This document shows positions 44,634 to 55,500 of a stretch of 64,000 bases of DNA, in pieces. The translations under genes were made by a program, and so were the position numbers. Below the pieces are notes generated by a model. It had not been told where the DNA came from and ran no database searches. It saw only the letters and a program-made list of their open reading frames with translations. How positions within the stretch are numbered: position 1 is the stretch's first letter; each line of letters opens with the position of its first letter. The stretch is from Chondrilla cf. caribensis. Taxonomy: Eukaryota; Porifera; Demospongiae; Chondrillida; Chondrillidae. The stretch spans positions 2,809,047 to 2,873,046 of the forward strand of contig OZ026561.1 in assembly GCA_964020155.1 (NCBI GenBank). Reading direction: 5' to 3'.

Positions 44634-44855
44634 CGGGTTGAATAACTTGTTCTGACTGAGAGGGTTTCCGAACGTTTCACAACTTCTGACCCATGTTTTA
44701 GCTCTTGCCCAGGGATTGATTGATTTCGGACACTAATAAATATGCTTGCTACATATGGACGAAATATTTCTTCCACGCCAAAATCATCGACAGCGCTAAG
44801 AAGAAAAAGAACTACAAAACCAAACTTTTTGCAAGTCTGTAGCTCGAGCATTCAG

Positions 44856-45638
44856 GAAGATACGAGTGTCTGGAAATTGATCAGAACTATGGTATAGACC
44901 CTGGTGGTGTTGGGCAATTAGAAAAAGCAGATATAAGAATTGACCATCATCCAACATCTGATGCAGTCTATGCTGAGATGTGCAGGTCTTTACCTATTGA
45001 TGTGTGGGAAAAAAACCCTACCTGATCCTAAAAAGAGACGGGGAATAGCAATGTTCTCCAGTGATTGTCATACTAGTTGGAAAGGATTTCCAGAACGTAC
45101 AAAGTACTATGTTGAGCTCATGAAGTATGTACACATTGATCAGCATGGCAACTGCTGGCATAATGTTGATACTCCACCACAAAGGGGTGATAATTGGAAG
45201 AAAATTTTCCTGGAGATTGCCAGTAAATATCGAATGATCGTTACATTTGAGAACATTATTCAAAAAGATTACATTACAGAGAAACTTGCTCTAATTTACA
45301 AGGCTGGTGCAATTCCTGTCTACCGTGGTGCCCCAGAGGCATATCAGTGGGTTCCTGGAAACCACACCTTCATAGATGCTAGTAAATATAGTCCCAAGGA
45401 CTTGGCTGACTACTTGAAACGTGTTAGCGAGGATGATCAGCTGTTTAGATATCATACAACCAACTTTGATTTCACGCTAGCAAGAGAAACGAGGAAGAGA
45501 GTGTGCGCTAAAGCAGACTACATGTGTATGACATGCAAACTGGCACATAAGATGAAAACCAAGGGAATTAAAACTCAAAGTAGCAAAAATAATTATTCTA
45601 CAACAATTATTTTTATTAAATTAATTTTATTATTATAG
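44856..45638 (+). pseudogene. Alpha-1,3-fucosyltransferase (GT10), frameshifted
   Basis: The C-terminal part carries the GT10 signature: MIVTFENIIQKDYITEKL, then KAGAIPVYRGAPE, NHTFIDASKYSPKDLADYL and a final Cys-rich tail (CMTCKLAHKM). GT10 enzymes transfer fucose from GDP-fucose in the Golgi. Upstream, after an AG at 44854-44855, a second frame reads RYECLEIDQNYGID, QLEKADIRIDHHPTSDAV and RSLPIDVWEK, matching the family's ADxxxxHH segment. The two frames join if one A is removed from an A7 run at 45009-45015. That is either a real 1-bp insertion or a sequencing error in a homopolymer. N-terminal anchor exons are not recognised in 44640-44855. Confidence 0.85.
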
Positions 45639-45639
45639 T

Positions 45640-46460
45640 TGTAACATACTTGGTCAGATTTTGACATTCATGCAATCAATTCATTAACTTTGAGTTGTAA
45701 TGCCTTTCTCAACTAGATATAATTTGCTATATAAACAGGTAAAAGAGCCAACAGTCAACAATCAGACTAACATGTCCCCAGGAGATAGTCGAATAGTCAT
45801 TGCCTATATCCTTTGGCAAGAGAAAATCTGGTTTCCCAGACTGGAACAGGTAGTGAAAATGATCAATGTATGCATGTATGTGGAATGTATACAATTTTAC
45901 AAATTTCACAAAGTACTTTGCATTTGTGAATAGTTAATTCCTGAACTTATTGTCTTCCAAAGAAGTCAGATTTGTCCTCGTGAAAATATCTCACAACTAC
46001 TAATATCAATTAGTCATGGCTTATAAAGTTAAGAATAAAAATATAGCACTTTAAAGCTCCTTAAAGGTGATACTGTATAGGTCTACAGTGGTATATTGTG
46101 TCCCAGCAATAATATAATATAATATTATATTATCAATTTCAAGATTACACTTCTAAAACATATTTTATATGCACTGCCATGCACTTGTGCAAAATAAGTT
46201 CAATGCACAATATTATTAACAATTAATGATAACAAATAATACTGTAACTGTCAATTAGCTGAATACAATGTACTGTATCCACAGCATGTCTTCAATTATG
46301 GGTCTAGTGCTGTTTGCTTTTTCGTCAATGTCATTGCAATATTGTCTGATCCATTTACCCTTAGCTGTTTCCACTCGTGTAAAGTAGATGTGTGATTAAT
46401 ATGATCACATGCAACTCAATCTGAGTTTATTATAAATACCACGTTCACCTATGGATTGCA
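45640..46460. other. Possible exon at about 45740-45848, otherwise nothing
   Basis: Between an AG at 45738-45739 and a GT at 45849 a plus-strand frame reads VNNQTNMSPGDSRIVIAYI and WQEKIWFPRLEQ. No family is recognised. The rest is AT-rich with no coding signal. Confidence 0.3.
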
Positions 46461-46556
46461 GTTTAGGATTGCTGTTTATGCCTGATTTCTGAGTGAGTGA
46501 GTATCCACAAGTATACTCACTCACTCAGAAATCAGGCATAAACAACAATCCTAAAC
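46461..46556. repeat. Near-perfect hairpin, 44-bp arms, 8-nt loop
   Basis: The arm at 46461-46504 (GTTTAGGATTGCTGTTTATG...) pairs with 46513-46556 with a single mismatch. Weaker pairing continues about 8 bp outward. No gene or terminal target duplication is evident. It could be a foldback transposon or the precursor of a small RNA. Confidence 0.9.
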
Positions 46557-48940
46557 TACAAACCATTATAATTATACGAGTATACTCCATTCAGTAATCT
46601 CGTCACAATTCCCAATTAGCCCAGGTTCTCATAACCAATATACTATTACACAGTTTGGACTAATTTTAGTTCATGTCCCACAAAGTAAGGTATATTGAAC
46701 TTCTTCATTTCCGATATTTGAAAATCTTCATAAATTGGGTTGTGAACATGAGTAGATTCTATACTATACATATATGCTATATCCTACCTATAATAATATT
46801 ATTATTATTGTTATTATGTAAGGTCTAAATCATCAGAAGACACTGTACAAGATTAAGTATTAGAAAACGCTCCTTACAGTCAGCAAAGAAATTCAGCAAG
46901 AGGATGTGTGTGACCTAATGACATTCATTGCCATCAATGGGGCATCCAGAGAAGCCATTCAAAGTATCAGTCTCCTGTCAGAAGGGACATTGGAGAAAAC
47001 AGTAAAACACCGTTCACTCTATTTATAATGATTGTGGCAGCAAGAATTTCTAGATGTATGTGGCTATCAGAAGCAGGTGGTACAGCTCAAAACTTTTTTT
47101 AATTTTTATAAAGGGTGTTATGGCCACTATGTAAATTTCTAATTCCGACTGTGTAATAGTATTATGGATCAGACAATGTATGAGGAAAATCCAATTAATT
47201 CAAAAAAACAATCTTTATCACAAAAAGCACACTGTTACAAATGTGTGGTGAGGTTCACCCCAGTACCAGGGGTGACTAATTTGAATCCATTAACACCCCT
47301 GATTCTGGAATACAGAGGGGCTTTGACTGTAGTTTCAGCGGACAACTTGGCCTCACAGCTCATTGGAGGATACAAGGCATTGAATTCGGCCTTCCGAAAA
47401 TGTAGGTATTGCATGGCAACAGAAGAGCAGATACAAAACAAGGTAAGAATGTAAAGGAAATAATAAATAAGCTTAAATTACATAATAACTTCCTACTGTA
47501 AAGGATATGCTTGGTGAATGAATCATTTTGGTTACGAACAGATTCCATTTTAGGGAAGTCTACTAGTATACAGCAATATTGGGTGATGTACAATCTTCTT
47601 TATTACAATAATCACATTGTAGTTTATGAAGAGCTGGTGCAGTGGAGGCTGGCGTATATCATGTATAATTTGATATGTGCATTTTCATAATATACATACA
47701 GTTCCATGAGAAAGAATTCCAACTACGCACTCAGGAAACTCACAAAGCCCAGTGTGCCAGCCTTGGAGGTCCTATGCATGAACACATAGCAACGACCTAT
47801 GGGCTCAACAGGGATTCTTCTCTCAACGAACTGAGCTACTTCCACATAACAGAGGGCCTCATACCTGATGTAATGCATGATATTCTTGAGGGAGTGCTAC
47901 CACTTGCCATTAAGCATCTACTTAAGTACTTGGTGGACGCAAAACTGCTGACTGTTGCGAAGATAAACATGAGAATTGCTAGGTTTGATTACGGCACAAT
48001 TGAGTCCTCAAACAAGCCCCGAGACAACCTTACCAATTCACAGCTACACGGTGGTGACAGTCTGAAGCAATCCGGTAAGCACAATGTCACATATGTACGT
48101 ACACATACATATAATAATTATGTCCAATGTCATTATATAAGGTAGAACGGGGTATTTCCGGTCACTCTTCGAGTTCAACGATTGCGCTCGAGGAAAGCTC
48201 TTAAACTAGTAAACGAAAAGCAAGTTAACGATAGCCACTGACGCTACTACATATATACTCATTCGCAGAGAAGAATAACTCGGATCAGCCGCTCGCTTGT
48301 ATGAGAAAATAAACTTTTTAGAATGCCACTGTAAAATCCCGGAATTTGCAATTAACGGGGTATTTCCGGTCAATGGCTGAATATGGGTGAAATTCGGATC
48401 TACGTTGGCTGTAGAGACGCAGTTATGCATAAGAGACATTTCTTTCTGTTCTGCTTTCTCTTATTCCGAGGTATTTTAAGATGCGCGTGTTCTAACTTGT
48501 TTCAAAACAATAGATCTTTATTACATTAATTTTCGTCGCCGCTTACGCAACGCTTTGTGTAAGGATGTACCTAGAGGTTGTTCTCACCATACCAATCAGG
48601 CTAGAATCTACCACGAAAGTGATACGAAGTCTCCTCGAGGATTATACTTTTACTCTGCACAGTTTCATCTCAACGGATGCTCTTCTTTCGATAGTACGAA
48701 GGAAAAGTTCGAAGTTTTGTCAAGTAGCCGCGACGGTTTATCACTTACCGCTTTTAAAGGAGGTGGCCGACTGGAACACGAGAAGGATGCAACTGACTTC
48801 GCTGTAAGGTATGTTGTAGCTAAGTGTTAACACTAGTAGCACAGCGTTGAAGTTTTACTCGAAAGCTTAGTATTTTGGAGTAGCGAGCTGACTTCTTACA
48901 AGTGACCGGAAATAAATTTATTTCAATATTTTTTATTAGC

Positions 48941-51900
48941 AATAATGTTATGCAAGCCATTGTTTCTCTATTTATATTCCTAATATCTATTGTGGAGCCG
49001 AGAATTCTGAGCATTTTCCCCAAAAAATTCAAAGGCAACAACAAATCTTTTTCAATGCATAAAGCAAATTACGTTGTGTGTCCTAATAATGCCTGTCACG
49101 AAATATACAGGTTGGTTATACGTGCACATACATACATTTTACATACAATCAATTTAACATACCTTCTTAACGCATATACAGTTTGCATACACCAGATATA
49201 GAAAGAATGAGATGTACAGCAAAAAGACACGGTCGCGTATGTGGGGAAGAACTTTTTTATAAAAAGACTTTATCCTTTGGAAAGACTACCCTATTGCCTA
49301 TCAAAGTATACAACGTTATACCTGCGTCATTATGGCTGGAATCACTTTTCAAACAACAACAGTTCAATGAGCTTATCAAGAAGGCACATGAACATCATAA
49401 AGGTAAATAAGCAGTAACGCCAGTTGAAAGTTTGAAAGTTGCTCACATACGTATGTGGTATGTACTAGAATGTGTACATGGCTTAATCCAATTGTATAAG
49501 TTCATGTACTATTATAACAGGTTTTATACTTCAAGATGTATGGGATGGAGAAATGTGGCAATACTTCAAAGAAGAATGTGGTTTGGGTTTTTTACAAAAC
49601 CCAAACCATATTGGTTTAACCATATACGTAGATTGGTTTAAGCCATTCAAGAATTCAGAGTACAAAGTGGGTGGAATTTTCATGTCAATCCTCAATCTTC
49701 CCAGGTTAGGGCAATTCAACTGAATTAACTTAAATATACAAACAGTGTGTAGATAATAACTCTCACAAAATTACTTACACAATAGAGAAGTACGGCTCCT
49801 AAGGAAATGGACACTGCTTGTAGGACTTATTCCAGGACCAAAGGAACCCGCTCAAGATATAAATAGCTTTCTCGCTCCTATTGTGGATGATTTGCTGCAA
49901 TTATGGAAAGAAAAAGAAATAACAAAATATTCCGGTATGTACATAACGTCAAACATTGAAACAGAATACCTTGCACATAATATTCACATGTACAAAATAC
50001 TTATGTAATTTTTTTCTATTTATATGCATATAATATTACGTATATAGGTGAAACAATCACCATAAGAGCTGCACTTGTCAATGTTTGTGGTGACATGCCT
50101 GCCCTTAGGAAGATATTGCAATTCTGCAATCACAAAGCTAACTACGGTTGTTCTATTTGTCATATTAAGGTACTATAAAATAGAGCAATGCTATACAGAT
50201 ACAGATAATGTCAATGAATTTTACCCTTTAGGGTATTCGAGAGACGAATGATGTAACGGGGAGAATGTCTTATTACACCCAAAAGACATTTCCCCTTAGA
50301 GAGCATGATTCTACCGTGGAACAAGGAGAAAGGTATAAGGAAGCAAACTCCCAGACACAAGCACAACAACTGCAAAGAGACAGTGGTGTACGTTGGTCAC
50401 AACTGCTCCGATTACCTTATTTTGATTGCATCAAACAACAATGTTTGGACCCAATGCATTTGATTTTCTCTGGTAGGTACATTTTTATACATTTTACAAT
50501 ATAAAAATGCACCATTGTATGCCTTGTTCTAACCTTACTATTTCAACAGGATTAGTAAGACATGAGGTGGAGCTTATTATCAACAATATTAACCCGACAA
50601 ACATATTAGAAGTTCAACGACGAATAAATAGTGCAAGGATGCCATACGATGTTGGTAGACTTCCTGGAAATGCAATTGTTAAGAAAACAATAGGTATGCT
50701 ATATTATGTATATATTTATAATACACCATTGACATTTGTAAATACATACATTCAGGGAGCATGACTTGCCAACAGTTGAAGAATTTCGTAATAACCTATG
50801 CCAAAGCATGTTTTTGGAACCTCATTCCACCAAATCAATACAAGTACATATGTAAATTCCAATGTACATGTGATCAGAATGAGTTATTCAACTGTATCTC
50901 CTTCATTTCAATAATGTAGGTCCATCTGTTTGTTAAGTGACATTGTTGCCAAAGCCTGCAGCAAAAACATCACTGTCCATGAAGTAGGAAGACTAAATTC
51001 CATGATAGAAGAACATCACCATCTATTCAAGGCGGCGTACGGATTGTGGGAGGTTACCATCAACCACCACATGATGTTACACCTTCCTGATGTCATGCTG
51101 CGATTTGAACCGATACACGGCTTCTGGTGCTTTGCATATGAACGTATGAACGGTTTCTTACAAGGTGAAAAATACAGTACTAGTATTGCATAAATGCATA
51201 ACTTATCAGATTTACCATCATATTCATAATTGTACAGGCATTCCAACAAACAGACACAATATTGAAGGCCAAATAATGCAAAAATTTGAAAGAGAGCACC
51301 AAAACAGCCAACAGTTCAACCTAAATATCTGCCTAGATAATGCTCATGTGATTCCTGATGCCATAAGAAGCATTGTAATTGAGGATGATTTAGACGAACA
51401 GCACATATGCCAAGGTATGTATAGCATTGATACAGTTTCACTAAACACATGTACGTACTGTATACATATTATTTAACAGATACTAACACAAAGGCCCTAG
51501 ACATCCTCTTCAATCACAGGAATACACTATTTGAGGGTCAGTTAGCCATTGATGGATGTTGCTCAAAGGAAATTGAGGCAATACCATGTAACTTCCACAG
51601 TCCGACACGGAAATCAGTGTTTATTGAGTCTGATCTTCACAAATTGATATCCGAACATTTAGAAAATATCTACGGCAATAATCTTATTTATGTGAGTGCT
51701 AGCATAAACAAGCATGGAAGATGTAAGGTCAACGGGATGATGATATCTTCAGATTTGAGTAGAACAGATAGATCATCTATTGTGGAATGCATTTTTGCAT
51801 CAGAAGATGACAGCCCCGTGAACTATTTTGGTAGAGTCCGCTTCTTCATGGACATCAATATTATTATCAAAGATCAAGGAGAGGAAGTACTAAGGAATTT

Positions 51901-52093
51901 ACCATTATGCTATGTGGATTGGTTCAAGCCAAAGCACCCATACAAGGATCCAATTAGTGGATCATTTATGATCAAAAACAACTTTTATAATACAGATCAT
52001 ATTATCAGTCCACGTAGAATTATATCACGTTGTACTCTTATCAGCCCCACATCTACAAACTCAGTTTATTTTGTTTGCATGATTTCACATTAA
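48941..52093 (+). CDS. Tnp2-like transposase with many short introns, apparently intact
   Basis: At least eleven exons follow one another, with borders AG/GT and open frames. They are about 48941-49111 (KANYVVCPNNACHEIYR), 49196-49402 (RHGRVCGEELFYKKT), 49521-49704 (HIGLTIYVDWFKPFKNSEY), 49787-49935 (LLVGLIPGPKEPAQDINSF), 50048-50170 (NHKANYGCSICHIK) and 50232-50471 (RLPYFDCIKQQCLDPMHL). The rest are about 50550-50693, 50757-50842, 50920-51163 (RFEPIHGFWCFAYERMNGF), 51238-51414 and 51480-52093 ending in TAA. The VDWF, GLIPGP, DPMH and GFW-YERMNG signatures are those of the transposase in the 33-43 kb CACTA element, but sequence and gene structure differ greatly (one long exon there, many here). 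Start exons before 48941 are uncertain; an open frame at 48565-48807 may contribute. Confidence 0.75.
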
Positions 52094-52134
52094 CGCATTC
52101 AATATTACATGAAATAATAATAATATGTCTATTA

Positions 52135-52311
52135 CAGTGAAACCTCCCTAATCCGACACCTCTATAATCCAACATTCTCTCTAATCCGACCATTATATGA
52201 GGTACAGTCACCATACATAGGTATGGTAAGAGGCACTCCATAATCCAACAACTTCCTAATCCAACATTATTCTCAAGTCCCATTGAGGGTCGGATTAGAG
52301 AGGTTTCACTG
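52135..52311. mobile_element. 177-bp MITE with TA target duplication
   Basis: CAGTGAAACCTCCCTAATCC opens it and GGATTAGAGAGGTTTCACTG closes it, and TA lies on both sides (52133-52134, 52312-52313). Ends of the type CAGT-AACCTC and TA duplication fit pogo/Tc1-type MITEs. Internal AATCCAACA words suggest shorter repeats. It lies after the Tnp2-like gene within the 4.6-kb element. Confidence 0.85.
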
Positions 52312-53042
52312 TAGTACATTATTATTATCTTTGGCTTAATATTTTAAATATTAAAAAGTTAAGTTAGATCTTCGTGAATAAAATATTAAAACATATATAA
52401 CTTGCAAAGAACATAAGTGTACCGCTTAAATACTATCTGTACACCATAATGTCAGATTTATGGAATATTCTACATAAGATTGAAACAAATTACACTCACC
52501 TGTATAAAGGAGATCCAAAAAGTATAGAATTCACATTTGGCCTTTGATATGTACATTATCTTAACAGATTCCAAGTAATCCTCTGAAGAATCTACATGTG
52601 ATTACAAAAAGCGCCATCAGCTGTTGAATCGCGCGACTGATACTAGTGAATAGGAATCTAACGCGTATATACGCATAATCTTTTGTGAATCACGCAGTGG
52701 GATTTCCTTACCGTTTTCGCTGTGAAACCGTGACCGGAATTACCCCGCGTTACCTTATACATATATTACAGGGCCGGCGCAACCGGTCAGGCTGGTCAGG
52801 CTTTGGCCTGACCAATATTCAGAAGTTACCTTAAAAATAATTTTAGCCTTTTAAGAATCTGTCACAGATCAATCGATATCTTAGGTCGTTGTGCCCGTGA
52901 ATCAGCCATATTGTCATTGTGCAATATTGAAATTACGTACACAGAAGTCCACGGGTGGTTGTAGGATAGAGTTAGATCAGCAGCTGTTTTTGTGGCTTTG
53001 TTTGTTGCTTTGACTAGTATTCGTTTGCATATCTGTTGATTA

Positions 53043-53420
53043 ATGGCTTCCTCTATCTCTGCGAGTAGTATTTCAGGAATTCCTGAAGTGTCACGTTCTC
53101 CCCACCAGCCCCGCTCGAATTTCAAGTTCTCAGAACGATCATATCGCCTGAACAATGCTGTTCAGCGATCCTTTCAGCACTCCTCTGCGAGTAGTATTTC
53201 GGAAATTCCTGAAGTGTCACGTTCTCCCCACCAGCCCCGCTCGAATTTCAAGTTCCCAAAACGATCATATGGCCTGAAGAATGCTGTTCAGCGATCCTTT
53301 CAGCACTCCTGGTTCAAGCAGTGGTCATTCTTCCACTATGATGAAGCAAATGATGTAGCTTACTGCCACGTATGCATTATGGGATTCAAGCAGAATGAGA
53401 AATTCAAACAAACCTCATGA
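53043..53420 (+). pseudogene. hAT transposase N-terminus (TTF-type zinc finger), truncated
   Basis: A 125-codon frame from an ATG. Two copies of a 42-residue unit (SRSPHQPRSNFKF, then YRLNNAVQRSF or YGLKNAVQRSF) are followed by WFKQWSFFHYDEANDVAYC and CHVCIMGFKQNEKF. W-FFHYDE-x-AYCH-C is the start of the TTF zinc finger found in hAT transposases related to ZMYM proteins. A stop follows, and no dimerisation or catalytic region is present downstream. The internal duplication is 126 bp and in frame. Confidence 0.7.
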
Positions 53421-53659
53421 CATTGCATGTACACAAAGCTGCTACCGATATGCTCAAATCAAGTGATATTGCTAACAACTTTGTTGGGGATTCTGATCAC
53501 AGGTTGAAAAATTGTGGCACATTTTAACAATATTATTTTCATAGCCCATGCATGCATGTCATCAGGACAGTATTACGTATGTCTATTCTTACACTATAAT
53601 CGTATTCAAATTTGATATTCTGTTTGCTACAATTTAAAATTAATGTAGCAATTCATTAT

Positions 53660-53926
53660 GAACACCTTCCATTTTGTAAGGTACATTTCCATAATGATTA
53701 TAAAAGTAATCAGGCTTGGGTCAACAAATTTGTAAACCCAATGAGGCATCAGCTGCAACAGCTGCAAGTTTATTGAACACATTCATTATTGTTATTTGTT
53801 TTATGTTTTGAATGTGTAAACATGCTTTGATCTCCCTTTGATCTTTGTGGGTTTGCAAATTTGTGAACCCAAGCCTGATTCCTTTCATAATGGAAATGTG
53901 CATTACGAAATGGAAGGTGTTTATTG
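53660..53926. repeat. Foldback repeat (about 80-bp arms) nested in the hAT element
   Basis: AACACCTTCCATTTTGTAAG on the left faces its imperfect complement GAAATGGAAGGTGTTTATT on the right. Arms extend through AATCAGGCTTGGGT and CCCAAGCCTGATT. No coding frame; a MITE-like foldback. Confidence 0.8.
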
Positions 53927-55500
53927 TAAGATTGCATGACATTGTTATTTGTTGTGTTATTCTATCGGTCTACGCAAGTCCACTTCCTCATATACGATTA
54001 TAATCATTTGACAGTATTTCGGCCTGACCAATGAAATTTTGCTTGCTCCGGGCCTGTATTATACTCTTATATATACTCTAACACAAACTGACGTATACAA
54101 GTATGATACACAGCATATATTATAAACTTGTAAACTGTACCGACACAACAGAATATATACTGAGTGTATCTCAGGTATGCTATGGTATATCATTCTGAAT
54201 CCATTGTAAGTACGTATGTACATATGTACATGCATACATACGATATCAGGATCTTCAAACAATTTTACATATATGTACATGAATTTTTTCTGTTACAGCT
54301 ATAAAAGTGTGGTGTCTAGGCAGGTATTTACCGCTTCTGTTGGAAGATGTGGTTGAGGAAGGGGAAGAACATTGGGAGCACTACCTGGAGTTACTAAACA
54401 TAATGGACTACATTTTTGCACCGGGTACGTATGAAATGATAGTTCAGATGAAAAGGTATTTACTTTCACAGTATCACTCATGACGCCACACTGAAATGTG
54501 AAGTCTTCAGTTGGAGAAGATCACACTGTTCTATATACAAGCTAAAACATTCGAGCCCCCTGTCACTATGCAGGTATCTCACAGGAGGTCACAGAATACC
54601 TACGTATAACCATTGAGACTTACTTACAAACATGGACAGAGCTGTACCCTGAGCGAACATTGACACCAAAGATGCACTACATGGTACACATTCCAACATG
54701 GATGGCTGAGTTAGTAAGAAAGATCATGCAGATAGCCACATTATATTACACTTATAATTTGTTCCTATTACAGATTTGGTCCACTTGTACACTACTGGTG
54801 TATGCGCTACGAGGCAAAACATAGCTTTTTCAAGAGAATGTCCAATATTATTGGGAATTACATCAATTTGCTATACACTTTGGCCCAGAGACACCAGCAA
54901 ATGAATTGCTATAAAATGCTGAATGCCACAACATATCTCAGCCAAGAAACATATTACGGCAAAGGTGAGAGCGAATACTGCATGTAAACGTATAGCATTG
55001 ATACAAATATTGCATGCATGTACTACATGCTTATGCAATATTGTAGGTACTGATACAAGCTTCAAATGTGTGTATACTTCACACTACAGCCAGTGACCAA
55101 TACCATATGTACAGCATTGATTTCATATAAGTCTACATAATATATGTACTTTACACTATAGTGAATCTCGTTGACATTGAAGAAGTGGTACCAGTGCTGA
55201 AGGAGGAGATATTGAGGGTGACTGAGGGGATAATTCCAAAGACAAAATTGGCCAAGTGAGCTATTGAACAACAGACAAGCGATTTCAGTATCATACACCA
55301 ATATCTACCTTCATAGAGTGAAGATGATCTCATATGGAGCCTACACATACAGAGAAGGGGACATCCTGGTGCTTGATAAGGAAGAGACGATGCCCATTTT
55401 CGGTCAAATCCGAGAAATTTTCTATTATTTGCAGGAGGACAAGTGCTTCTTTGTAGTTGACACAACACAGTCACATTATTATTCTCACTACCATGCATAA

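Larger units (their letters stand above)
48140..52755. mobile_element. 4.6-kb element with 26-bp inverted termini, carrying a Tnp2-like gene
   Basis: The left terminus is AGGTAGAACGGGGTATTTCC and the reversed right terminus AGGTAACGCGGGGTAATTCC, both followed by GGTCAC: 22 of 26 positions match. TATA lies on both sides (48136-48139 and 52756-52759). The first 75-80 bp match the end of the pogo/PHD element at 19168. Close to the right end, TTTTCGCTGTG (52714-52724) is the exact complement of the CACTA terminus CACAGCGAAAA. So either a CACTA element sits inside a pogo-type element, or the two systems share ends. A further GGGGTATTTCCGGTCA at 48357 and GTGACCGGAAATA at 48902 suggest more internal ends. 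Confidence 0.7.
52769..54056 (+). mobile_element. hAT-type element remnant
   Basis: The left end CAGGGCCGGCGCAACCGG and the reversed right end CAGGCCCGGAGCAAGC match in the CAG-GCCGG-GCAA pattern typical of hAT ends. TATTA precedes (52764-52768) and follows (54057-54061). It starts only 9 bp after the end-flanking TATA of the 4.6-kb element. It carries the start of a zinc-finger frame and a nested foldback repeat, but no complete transposase. Confidence 0.7.
46870..55500 (+). pseudogene. Tnp2-like transposon gene interrupted by nested elements
   Basis: Exon-like blocks run in order on the plus strand: about 46876-47027 (EDVCDLMTFIAINGASREA), 47164-47441 (SADNLASQLIGGYKALNS, CRYCMATEEQI) and 47701-48073 (NELSYFHITEGLIPDVMHD, EGVLPLAIKHLLKYL). 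They continue at 54299-54420 (WCLGRYLPLLLEDVVEE), 54573-54712 (TLTPKMHYMVHIPTWM), 54775-54963 (FGPLVHYWCMRYEAKHSFF), 55162-55256 and 55321-55500. The order and motifs match an animal Tnp2-like family that I know from repeat-rich genomes. The intron after 48073 received a 4.6-kb element and a hAT element, so it now spans over 6 kb. Exons themselves look open, so the gene may have been functional when the insertions occurred. Its own termini were not found. Confidence 0.65.

Noticed and set aside
48843..48855. CACAGCG word as the left end of a CACTA element
   Set aside because: Only seven bases match and the flanking trinucleotide (TAG) does not equal that after the right-hand TTTTCGCTGTG (AAA).
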